Assembly (NCBI GenBank): GCA_033064195.1 | Contig: JARBJD010000062.1 | Span: 186,001-250,000, forward strand | Length of the DNA stretch: 64,000 nt | Direction of reading: 5' to 3' | DNA from: Blattamonas nauphoetae | Lineage: Eukaryota; Preaxostyla; Oxymonadida | Shown here: in pieces, positions 11,680 to 21,839 of the stretch | How the letters are laid out: each line of letters opens with the position of its first letter | Position numbering within the stretch: position 1 is the first letter of the stretch | Position numbers and translations under genes: made by a program | The notes under the pieces: generated by a model | Told to the model about the DNA's origin: nothing | Databases searched by the model: none | What the model saw: the letters and a program-made list of their open reading frames with translations, nothing else

Positions 11680-12169
11680 ATTCTGTTAATCAAGAAGGCG
11701 AGACAAATGATCATTCATGGCGCAACGAGAAGGAACTATTCAGAGAATACTCGGATCACTCATTATTTATTAAACTCTCGTTGTCTTCACAGCACTCCTC
11801 ACTTAAGAGCAGAGGGCTGTGACAACGTTCTGACGTTGAAAAATATGACCAAAAAATAGTAGGTGAAGTGTGGTTCAAAGTTGTATTCACCAGTAATTTA
11901 TGGAGGTTCTCATCAATGTACGGATGGTGGACGTACACCGTCATCGTCGCTCGAATAAACGAATCATACAACCATCCGTTCAGTCTTTTCTTTTCTCAGA
12001 CTATCCTCCATTTTCATCAGATGAATGCAACATATTTGACAATGAAAAGGAGATCGGGATTCTGTTTTGGGAAAAAAACCTGTGTGGGTTTGATCCATTT
12101 TCAAACGATCTTTCCAATCCAGATTGATATAAACAGAATTTTCCCATATTCTGTTTACATTCCATTTTT

Positions 12170-12943
12170 ACGCGAGCTGATACCGCTTGGGAGTGGTTTA
12201 AAGCAAGATACATTCCTGATCCACCTGAATGTCGACGATGCCGAATAAAGTACTATTTCGTGGAAAGGAAATGCCGAAAACTGTGCTGGAGGTGCACTCG
12301 TTGCGAAGCTGAACGAACTGTGTACATTCACACAACATTCTTCAATTTCCACTTACCTCTTCATCATATCCTCATGATTCTTCTTCTTCTCTGGGTTGGA
12401 TTGTCAGCAAAACAAATTCACGTTCTAATTGGTGTTGGTGAAGAAGTGATTGGACTTTAGCGTTCCATGATTCGAAGTGTGTGCACACAGACTTGGAATG
12501 ATGAACAACCACTGTTTAAAGGACCAGGACGTATTGTTGAGACTGACGAAGCAATTTGGAGGAAGAGGAAAGACAAAAGAGGAAGACAGAAACAACAGAT
12601 ATGGATCTTTGGTGGTATCGAGAGGACTGTGGATGGGGTGAAGGGGAACAATGTCGTCACAATTGTTCCCCATCGCTCTCGGAAGACTCTAATTCGCATC
12701 ATGCTTACCAAAATACGACAAGGGACAACAAGAATGAGTGATGAATGGAAAGCGTATTCAACTCTAAACTCACTGGAATACGAGCACCAAACGGTGAATC
12801 ATTCACGTTCTTTTGTTCCCTATCTTGGCTACAGGTTGGTGAGGTGCAAGGAGATGGTAACGTTCGAGCAGCTAGTGGATCGCGTTATCAATAAAAAATG
12901 TGAGAGCACAGTTCATCTACGAATAATTTCTGTTCATTTCTGA
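12170..12943 (+). mobile_element. Merlin (IS1016-like) DNA transposase, right copy
   Basis: DDE transposase of the Merlin/IS1595 (ISXO2-like) group. In one frame there is a zinc-ribbon-like N-terminus (PECRRC followed by CRKLCWRC), a helical region, then the catalytic core: GRIVETDEAIW with the first Asp, IWIFGGIER, SDEWKAYSTL with the second Asp, and YEHQTVNHSRSFV typical of this family. A single TAG (12458-12460) lies between EEVIGL and RSMIRSV; both sides are in the same frame. With the standard code used by the host, this would stop the protein before the catalytic core. The element's ends were not located. Confidence 0.82.
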
Positions 12944-13101
12944 AGAATTAATTCTCATTTTTGAACAATACAGCTCGACTAGTTCTGAAATGTTTTTGTT
13001 AATTATTCAGAAATGAACAGTAATTTTTCAGAAACGAACACGATTGTTCAGAAATGTAAATGATTGTTCCTAAATGAACAGCGATTTTTCTGAAATGAAC
13101 T
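12940..13101 (+). repeat. Cluster of ~21-bp degenerate repeats next to Merlin (right copy)
   Basis: Immediately 3' of the Merlin stop there are repeated imperfect units resembling TTCAGAAATGAACA joined by short AT-rich linkers, at least five copies within 12983-13101. Identical to the left cluster on the other strand. Confidence 0.7.
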
Positions 13102-13190
13102 TTAATTATTCAGAATCAAACGACACCTTCGGTGTTCAGAATTGTGATGACTGATCGACTTTACGCTCAAAATGACAAAACAGGGGAGAT

Positions 13191-15048
13191 ATGATCAACG
13201 TCATCGGTGATGTTCAATGGCTACCGTTGAGGAATAATCGTCCACATTCCTGTACAATGTCCTTCAATGCAAGAGTTCTGTTTTTCGTGCTCTTTTCAGA
13301 AGAAAGGATGAAAACCATTGACAAGAGGGATTCGTCTCGTTTTCAAATTCGGATCCAAGAACTTTTTTCTGATCTCAAAAATGCTCGCCCAAGTCAAGTA
13401 GTATTATTGCAGCGTCACCAATTAGTTCCATGACAACAACTAGTACTTTTTCCAGAAAAAAGCACTTTTGGTCAAACTAAGAAAAAAATAAAATTTTAGA
13501 ATTATTTACCCACGCAATCCCGAGAAAACCTCAAAATACGGTATGTAGCGAAACTTCACACATTTTCCAAACTTTCGACGATCATTTTTCCACAACCAGA
13601 CATCCGTTTGAGACCGAAGAAAAAACATTATTTTCGTAAATATATCGATTAAAGACGCACAAAAAAAGAAAAATGTTTTCCCGTACAATTTTGCTACGTG
13701 AAAAATAGAGTTTTTTCACATCTTCCCAGATACCCACAATTTTTTTCGTTGTTTTTTCAAAAAATTCATCTCTCCAAATAAACGATTCTACAAAACATTT
13801 CATCAAAATCGGTTCACTGGTTGTGAAGATATGACAAGAACACTTTTAAAAAGTGGCCAAAATTAGGTATTTTGAGGATTTCTCAGGATCGCGTGGGCCA
13901 AAAATTCTATTTTTTTTGTTTTTTCTTAGTTTAACCAAAAGTGCTTTTTCCAGAAAAAAACACTAATTGTTGACATGGAACTAATTGGTGACTCCACGAT
14001 TAGTAGCAGATTTCAAAGAAAACATAAAGAGACCTCTAGTAAAAGTTCAAACGTAAAAAGACTTCTTTTCGAAGCAACAAGTGACGCTTTTAGGAGTGGT
14101 TGTCTAATCGAAGGTGAACGGAGAGACAAACAAACATATCTTTCACTGTATGTCCGAAATTCTGAACCACAACTCACCTTTTGTAATTGAAACGCTCGAT
14201 GAAGTGCTCCATCATATCAATCTTGATCAGACTCAACCATTAATTTTCATCTCTGACTGTGGTCCTCATTTCCGTTCGAAAACACTTTTCTCTTATTTCT
14301 TCGAGGTACTCCAGGAGGACCATCCATATCTTTCGACAGAAATGCAATTTTACACAGAGCATCATGGAAAAAACGTATGCGATTCAGAGTTTGATATTCT
14401 CTCTCGTCTGATCTACCACAACCTTCCAGAAACTCTAATTTCCACACTTCCCAATGTGATCACCTTCTTAGAATCTATCATATCACACTCAGCCAATCGA
14501 ATGGTCACTTTCCTCCAAATTGAACCACCATTTCAGACTCTATACCCCACAATGGAATTTAGTGAAATCACCTCATTTCTCTGCTTCTCTGGAACGAAAG
14601 AAGCCCTATTTGGATCTGTGTCAATCAACATTCCTAGAGAGAATTGGGTAAAAATTATACTGACAAAACCGAAGGCAAGTACGCCACCCGAAGCGAAAAG
14701 ATGGGCTCAACAATCGTCTTCGCTGGTCCAGAAAACTTCCCCAATCAAGATTCGACGAATTGATCAGCGTTGTCGAATGAGAGAGGCTCGATCCTGCCCG
14801 ATCGAACCGATTCGGCAAGATAAGGTGTGTTTTCTGACTTTCCCAAAATGCATTCATGTCCATTCCATTTCATAAGTGTGATTCTGACGAAGAGGAAGGC
14901 AGAAGGAGAAAAAGAAGAAAAAGGAGGATAGCACAGATACAGACTCTTCAGAGTCTTCATCTGACGCAATCGGGGCCAATATCAAGAGACGATGGCTGAG
15001 AAATTTGACACAGAAATTTGAATCCTCTTTTTCACCTCCTGAAGAATA
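13191..15048 (+). pseudogene. DDE-type transposase-like gene, interrupted by a MITE (right copy)
   Basis: Right-arm copy of 6309-8155. An ORF at 13191-13433 runs into the MITE. After the MITE coding resumes, and the conserved core lies at 14114-14875 with NHNSPFVIETLDEV, SDCGPHFRS and HGKNVCDSEFD. The acidic tail with STDTDSSESSSD ends at a TAA at 15046. Reading frames are not continuous. I cannot name the superfamily from sequence alone. Confidence 0.5.
13414..13992. mobile_element. MITE with ~125-bp terminal inverted repeats (right copy)
   Basis: Inverted duplicate of 7364-7932, 579 bp long. It accounts for all of the 10-base net length difference between the arms, through longer A or T runs at about ten places. 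Same termini, GTCACCAATTAGTTCCATG and its complement. Non-coding. Confidence 0.8.
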
Positions 15049-15132
15049 ACAACCACCTCACTTCTCATTCATTTTCGTAGCTATTTCCGTTTTATCCCAG
15101 AATTCAGGAAAAATATTTATCACTCAACAATA

Positions 15133-15336
15133 TTGCGACGTTGGGGATGGGTGTCAGTTTTCAAAATTTTCTGCCCAAATGCTCCAATGGACTATTCAGG
15201 ACAAATTCTCGACATGATAGCATTCCGAAAGATGAATATCAACGATAATTTTAATTCTTTTGTCCAAAACGGTACGAATAACCTCAATTTTCTTTGTCTT
15301 CATGACAATGATTCGAAGGAAAAAAAAGTGGGATGA
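15133..15336 (+). other. Possible ORF at the outer end of the arm (second copy 6020-6223, minus strand)
   Basis: A 67-residue open frame starting at TTG, with SVFKIFCPNAPMDYSGQI and a Lys-rich end. It sits between the transposase-like gene and the host gene's 3' flank. No recognisable domain; could be an exon or chance. The duplicate in the left arm is identical. Confidence 0.2.
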
Positions 15337-15520
15337 TCAGAATGAAGGATGTTGAATTGCACAAAATGGATAATAAATGAAATTTTCTGCTTGTTCCGAA
15401 TATTTCCTCGGTTTTTGCCGATGGATACATTTGAGCGAGAGCTAATTGCTTCACAGAAAGTCCTCATTGCATGTGTGTAATCGTCCTATTCCTCCCAATC
15501 CAAGCAATACATGCCCACAT

Positions 15521-18269
15521 TCAATCAAAAGGATCCTCCTTCCCCAACGTCCCGTTCTGGATAGCTTCCAACCTCGCCTTGCGGATCTTCTTCGCCTCGT
15601 TCAATCCTTTCCTCATGGACAGCCTGTGTGGCATTGTTTTCTTCACCTTCATCAAACTGGACTGGTTCGAGTTTCGTGTTGCATTGGCCGAGTTCTCAAC
15701 AAGCTCATTGAGAGTGGTTCGTGTCAGTGAGTCGATGATCGCCTGCATTTTCTGCCTGTCTCGAATCTGCGACGAACGCGGGTGTCCAAACGGTTGAAGG
15801 CGGCCTCCCGGCGCCAGATCTCGCTTCATCGTGACAGAAAATGGGGTCTCTCCCGGTTTTGGGATCTGCAGAAGATAAGAACAGGGGGATTCATACAACT
15901 GACTTGTTCAGCTTGCTGCGATGGTCGGAGATGATGTTGGCTGCGTCTTTCATCATTTCTTCGTGTTGATCCCGAAGAGATTTCCCAGTCCCATCTTGTC
16001 TGAGAGATGAATCAAAAAAGCATGCACACCGACACGAACAAGTTGGGACAATTTGGGAGTACCCCACATTTCGGATGATGGTCGGAGGGACCACAATCCG
16101 TTTCAGTGCAAAGTATCGCTCAACCACACTCGAAGTGGAGTCAGAGCTGAATGTTGTGTGTGTCGTCATCTTCTTTCCGCAATAGTCACACACTCCTAAC
16201 CCGACCTCGTCCTGGCTCGGTGGAGGAGGCCTTCGCTGTCGTTTTGTTTTCGGTTTGGGTTTCGGAGAGGTTTCCTGGATTGAGAGAGACTTTGTCGATT
16301 TCATCGAATCCGACAAGCTCAGAATGGGAGATGTATGATGAGAAGGGACACTCAGATACAACGGTGGTTGTTCCTGCTGTGCAGAGAACCATTGTGGAGA
16401 AGGGAAATCTTGTGGGGAGACGAAGCCAGACTGAGAGGGGGAAGCTTGAGGAAAGACATGACCAGGTGGGTTTCGAGGGGAGGTGAGGATTGACTTTCGT
16501 CGCGATGTCTGCTGGCTGAATGCCGAGGAGGGAGAATTCGGAGGCAGTGAGCCATTGTGCGAACGAGGAGATCCCAAAAGCGAGCGTCGAGGTCGGGCGG
16601 AATTTTGCTTGTTCAGGACAATCGGTTCTGGGCGAGGATCGAAGACATGACACGATTGTTCGATATGTGCCATCAGCGACGGGACGAATGAATCCGAAAC
16701 ACTGTTCTCGATTCCAGATGCCCGTTGCTCGTCAATCAGGCTCAGTCGCATGCTCTCTTCCGACTGAAGGACGGGGAGAGGCTGCATGATTGGGAGAACT
16801 GTTCGGCTTCTCGATCCAGACATCCCACTTTCCTTCTTCAACAACATTCTCTCATTCGCTATCTTTTCGGCAGCATCAGGCTGTCTTGCTTGGTTGTATT
16901 CTTGCAGTTTCGGATTGACAATCACACGAGGCCCACTGAACTGGGAGCTGGGCTTAAATCCACAGAAGAGCTGCATGAAGAGGGAGAAGATGGACTGCTC
17001 AAAAGCAGCGTCAAACGTCTTTTCGGGGAACGAGTTTGTGAAACAGTTGAACACCACAGCCGACATTGCTTCGACAATATTTGAGAGAGGAACTCGACGG
17101 AAGGCCTCAGGTTTGTCGAAGAGAGTCCCAACAAAGTTGAGCGCGATTCTGTCGAACATCGCTGCTGTGCTGCGTCTGTTCGGAGTTGGGAGGACAGATT
17201 CATCGAGGAGAAGGAAGCGGCGTTTCTCTTCCTCCTCCTCCTTTTCGTAGTCATGATCAACAAGGATATCCTGAGCTTCATCATCTACAAAATTGAACGG
17301 TTGCGAAGACGAGAGGATATTCGTTGGGAGGGCAGATTGACGAGATCGGAGCGTGGGAGTGTTGCGAAGGACAGGCGGAGAAGTGGTCCTTTCCGGAAGG
17401 AGAGACTCATCCAACTGGTTTTCTGTTTTCGGTCTCGTCTGGAGATGAGACGATGAGCGGAGGCTGAACGGTGCCAGTTCAGATGTTGCATTCAGTGGGG
17501 TGTATCGCGGGGCCTCAAGCGAGGATGCTGAGCGTGGATTCATTCGCAGGGTTCTGTTGAGTGATTGCGGGTTGTGAAGTTGAACACGACGTCCACCGAC
17601 GATCGAATGCGACATCCTGATTTGCCGATTCACTAAAATCTCCTGCTCCTCCCGTTTTTTCATCCTCGCCTGTCTGTTTTTGACAAGCTGCATGAGTTCG
17701 AATCCACTGCTGTCATCGAGCACTGTCCAATCGTTGGTTTTTGGAGACGATATTCCTGGAGTGCCAGTTGAGAGAAGACTACTCTCCCCTCCCTTGGCAT
17801 TCTGTCGCTCTTCTTTCCATCGTTTGTATCGATCAACTTCATATTGAAATACTTCGGCTTCGTTTTGTGGTGTTGCTTTTTTTGCTTTTTGGAGTTGGGC
17901 CTGGAGAATGAGCGGAAAAATAGCAGACACCATAGTTCATGCAGAAGAAATACCAGAAACAATCACAAATAAGATCGCGTTGATCTCGTTCAAGAAAGAA
18001 AGAATCAAAGGCTCGTCCGAAAAAAGGGCGCAATTGCTGGAGTAGACTGGTGAGATTCTGATCAACAATATGAGGAAGAGGGTGGGGGAAGTCAACGGCA
18101 AAGCCATCAACGATGCAGTCCTGACAGATATCCGAATAAGAATGATGAAAAGTTTAGTGAGAAAAAATGGTACATCAAGATATTCTGCATATGTTCTACG
18201 ATGAATTAATGATTCCGAGTCCTGTGATTCGCCGAATTTTGATTCAGGATTTGAATTTGGAGTCTCCAT
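15521..18269 (-). CDS. Large unrecognised protein with Cys-rich patch
   Basis: A spliced gene encoding roughly 870 residues. The N-terminal region (RRTYAEYLDD, then IVDGFAVDFPHPLPH) is folded-looking, followed by a helical segment with EVDRYKRWKEER, a long Ser/Pro-rich stretch, and a Cys patch (CDYCGKK, then TCSCRCACFF) that might bind zinc. The last exon (15888 to 15521) ends ARLEAIQNGTLGKEDPFD; a 31-nt intron precedes it. The intron near 17909-17937 is only about 28 nt if my reading is right. The final ~16 codons lie inside the right inverted-repeat arm and are duplicated at 5783. I do not recognise the family. Confidence 0.7.
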
Positions 18270-18443
18270 TCCTGCATAATATGAAGATTGCGAATCAGAG
18301 GAGAAAAGTGGGAAAACTATTCGCTAGTTTATTTTGAAAAGGAAGACTATGATGTTAAAAATGATGATAAGATTCGACCAACGCAAATTGGATAAGTAAA
18401 GTTCTTGGGATGTTAACGTAATTTGATCTAACCACCACTTAAA

Positions 18444-20346
18444 ATGTCTTTCTTCCCCTTTCAACAAAAAAAGGATAAGCTCACTCAAGATCAGGGCACT
18501 CACCTATATGATGTTGTCAAAACGAATGCGTCGGGAAAGAAGCAACGTCGGCAACTGAGTCTCAGCGAGGATGGTGTAAGAAATTGTGATAGCGGAAATG
18601 TTCAGTGGTTTGTTGCGAAGGATCGAATCGTTTCCCTCAAACGAGATTCACCAAACTCTTCGGAATTCACCCTTTCAATTATCACAGACTACAAATTCCA
18701 AGGATCTTCACTGCAGAGTGTTGATCAAATGTTCAAACTCTTCGATGAACTCCAGTTAAATAAAGGAAGTTCGTACAATGAATCATTTAACATAGTTTGT
18801 GCTTCCTCATATCACTGATTGTCTGTTTAGGATGCTCAAGGATCGGAACCAAGCCCTCCAACAGAACAGATGGGTAATGAGGAACAAGGCCAAGCAAACG
18901 AAGACGGCGATTTTGAACTCATTGATGCTCATGATAAGAAACCGGCCCCAAAGCCTACGCAGAAACCAACTGCTCCTTCTGTCCCTCCAATAGTAAAAGC
19001 TGAAAAACCAAAACCTGTGGAACCGCCAATGTCTCGATTGGATGTGCCGCTTGGACTCTCCCTTGCTGCATCAGCAAACACGGTGTGTGCCAGCGATTTC
19101 CAGATTCTGGCGCTTATTGGAAAAGGAAGCTTCGGAAAAGTTTTCCAGGTCAAGAAGAAGAGTGATGACCGAATTTATGCAATGAAAGTCCTCCGAAAAT
19201 ATGAGCTTTATCAAAGAAACCAAAATTTCCATACACTTACTGAAAGAACAATCCTGGCAACCATTCATCATTCATTCATGCCAACTCTCTATTACACATT
19301 CCAAACACCATACAAACTGTACCTCATTATTGATTATGCAAATGGTGGAGAAATGTTTTTCCATCTAAGACGGTATTTTCCGTTTTTCCACAATCATTTA
19401 TTTTATCACAATTATCTGCGTATCAACTCTCCCACCGTATCATATTTGCTCAGAGCCGGTTCATTCCCTGAAATTCTTGCAACCTTCTACATTGCAGAAA
19501 TCTGCCTTGTCCTTGCACACCTCCACAAGAATAACATTGTGTATCGAGATCTCAAGCCAGAAAATGTCCTCATTGATTCGGAGGGTCATATACTCCTCAC
19601 TGACTATGGCTTGTCCAAGATTGGTGTTACTGCTGTGGGAGGATACGATAGTGAAGGATTCACAACAAAAACATTCTGTGGAACTCCGGAGTACCTCGGT
19701 ATGGCGTCAATATTGAGTGCAACCCTTCATCGATTTCTGTTCGCAACATTCCTCACTTTTGATTATCTTCTTTTCTCTGTGTAGCTCCAGAAATCCTTCG
19801 AGGAATTCCGCATGGAAAGGCTGTCGATTGGTGGAGTGTGGGAATCCTCTATTACGAAATGCTATGCGGAACACCACCTTTTTATTCTCAGAACCGAAAC
19901 CTAATGTATCAAAACACGTTGAATGTCTGATATTCTCCATCTTGATTCCATTCTTCTCTCCTCGTCTTATCTCACTCTGAAAGGGAACTGTCACATTCCC
20001 CGACGCGATTACTCCACACCAGCGCGATTTCATTTCATCACTTTTAAAGCGTGCACCAGAAGAACGCCTGGGTTCTTCACCAACAGGTGCCAGCGATGTC
20101 TTGTCACATCCTGTCTTCACAGGTATTGATATGGAGAAGTTGGAGAAACGAGAGATCCCGCCACCCTTCAAACCTCGCTTGGAAGGCGGACTCAGAGACA
20201 CCACAAACATCGACCCAGAATTCTTGGCTGAGCCCGCTGTCGACTCTCCACCTGTGTCCCCAGCCGGTCTCACTCCAGATGTTATGGATGCAATCAATGC
20301 CGATTTTGTTGGGTTTGATTTCAACTATGAAATTGTGAGAACATAA
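18444..20346 (+). CDS. AKT/PKB-like AGC protein kinase
   Basis: AGC-family Ser/Thr kinase, likely phosphoinositide-regulated. The first ~125 residues look like a PH domain, followed by a Pro/Lys linker. The kinase domain starts at [16 protein letters not shown], with [16 protein letters not shown], activation loop [12 protein letters not shown] (PDK1-type Thr) and [14 protein letters not shown]. The usual DFG is DYG here. The C-terminal tail ends with FVGFDFNYE, a hydrophobic motif in which the regulatory Ser/Thr is replaced by Asp. Four introns interrupt it; the one at 19926-19983 follows TLN. The start gives a plausible PH N-terminus. Family firm; AKT versus S6K/PKN not settled. Confidence 0.85.
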
Positions 20347-20485
20347 CTTGTCGAGTTCAATACATTGTATGTTCTTGTTTCTCATCTCCTGCCTTTTCGT
20401 TTTTGTTTCATTCTTCACTGTTTTATTCGATGAATCCATCATTTCTACAAACCCCACAAATCTGATAATGTTGGTTCGATCCACA

Positions 20486-21749
20486 ATGGCGTATAACCAG
20501 CAGCCCTTTGACTATGTTTATGCCAATATCCCGGTAGTACGCACTTTTGAAAATCCAAAGGCAGTTCAAGCCGGAGTGTACTACCTTAAAACCAACACTC
20601 AAAACACCGAATACCTCCTCACCACATACCAAAACGGTATACTTTCTCAATAATTACTATTTCAATCCTCCGACAAACAGATATATCACATCATTGTGTG
20701 ACCGTGAACGGATTGGTGGGAGTTGTTATCTCTGGGAATACCTATAATCTTCCTGTTCGCTTCGTCTTTCACTACACTTACCCACGAACCGCACCAGCTG
20801 TTTCAGTTGTTCCAACTGCAGACATGCAGGTTTCCACATCCAATCCCGATGTTGACGCAAATGGAGTCGTCACTCTCCCAACTCTTCGTTACTGGACGCC
20901 TCAGTCGCAATTCGATGCAATGTTCAATGAAATGAGACTCTCATTCTCTCAGAAATCTCCTCTTGTCTGTAATTCCTTGATCTTTACTGTATTCTTAAAG
21001 ATTTCCAAACCACAGCCAAAAGGTTTTTTAGACAAGGCAAAACAAGCCACAGATGATCTTGCGAACAGATTTGGACAAGCAACTGGACTCAAAAAGCAGA
21101 CTACTCCACCTTTCACACCACAGTCTTCGCAGCCAACCGCGGGTGGAACCGAAAACATTCAACTCTCTCAAGAGCTGGATAGACGGATGTTGGAAGATCT
21201 TCAAGCATATGCAAAACAGAAAAACTCGGAATATGAACAACTTCAACCGTTTGCGCTTGTGACTCAGTTATTCTTCCTTCAGAGCTCGATCTGCTGCAGA
21301 ACGTGATTCAGCAGCTCTCCAAAAAGATATCGCGAGTTTGGAACAGGAAGACGTATTTAATATCTTTTTCTTTATTTTTCAGAGGGCATTGACAGAGTCA
21401 ATAAATGCAATGAACGCACAGATTCCACAAATGGAACGTTGGCTCAACGAGAACCCAGCTATGTCTCCCGACGTGGACATCGTTCAAAGAGCGAAGCCTC
21501 AAGATGCTGATCTATCAAACTTATTTGAACTTCGGTCAAGTATCGACGCATTCAACCAAGTCACCCAAGAACTCCGCGGATGTCATGTGAACAAAGAACA
21601 ACTCGACTCCATGATGAAAGTCTGTCATTCTATCATTCACATTGTCTCTTTAGAATTATCGGAGATTATGTGATACAAATCTGAAAAACGCGCGAGATTT
21701 CGCGATCTTGAGTCAGAGAAGGGGAGATCTCATCCAATTTTTATCGTAG
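20486..21749 (+). CDS. TSG101: ESCRT-I subunit TSG101/VPS23
   Basis: Endosomal sorting protein that recognises ubiquitinated cargo and recruits ESCRT-I. The N-terminal UEV domain is clear: VNGLVGVVISGNTYNLPVRF, HYTYPRTAP, DANGVVTLPTLRYW and PQSQFDAMF. A Pro/Gln linker and a coiled coil (LSQELDRRMLEDL onward) follow, then the C-terminal steadiness box after a 34-nt intron (NYRRLCDTNLKNARDFAIL), ending at a TAG at 21749. Like all UEV proteins it lacks the E2 catalytic Cys. It starts about 140 bp downstream of the AGC kinase stop on the same strand. Confidence 0.88.
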
Positions 21750-21839
21750 AAGATAGCCATGTTATGTTTCATTATTTCTCACTTCATTCATGATTTATTT
21801 CAACTTCTTTGATATTCAAGAGTTCAGGAGGTGTATAAT

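Larger units (their letters stand above)
11119..15573 (-). repeat. Right arm of the ~4.45-kb inverted repeat
   Basis: Reverse-complement partner of 5783-10227. Its outermost 50 bases are the last ~16 codons of the host gene that runs leftward from 18269, in frame and ending at the stop at 15521. This makes the right junction look like the native locus and the left arm the copy (inference). Apart from the MITE segment, the two arms have no net length difference. Content mirrors the left arm. Confidence 0.95.

Noticed and set aside
12458-12460. Alternative genetic code (TAG = Gln) for the whole genome
   Set aside because: eIF5B and TSG101 end with TAG, and eL37, eL15 and VPS54 with TAA, exactly where the families end, so the host code is standard.
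5783-15573. Polinton or other virus-like element
   Set aside because: No polymerase, capsid, packaging ATPase or protease is seen in either arm; only DNA-transposon genes and short ORFs are present.
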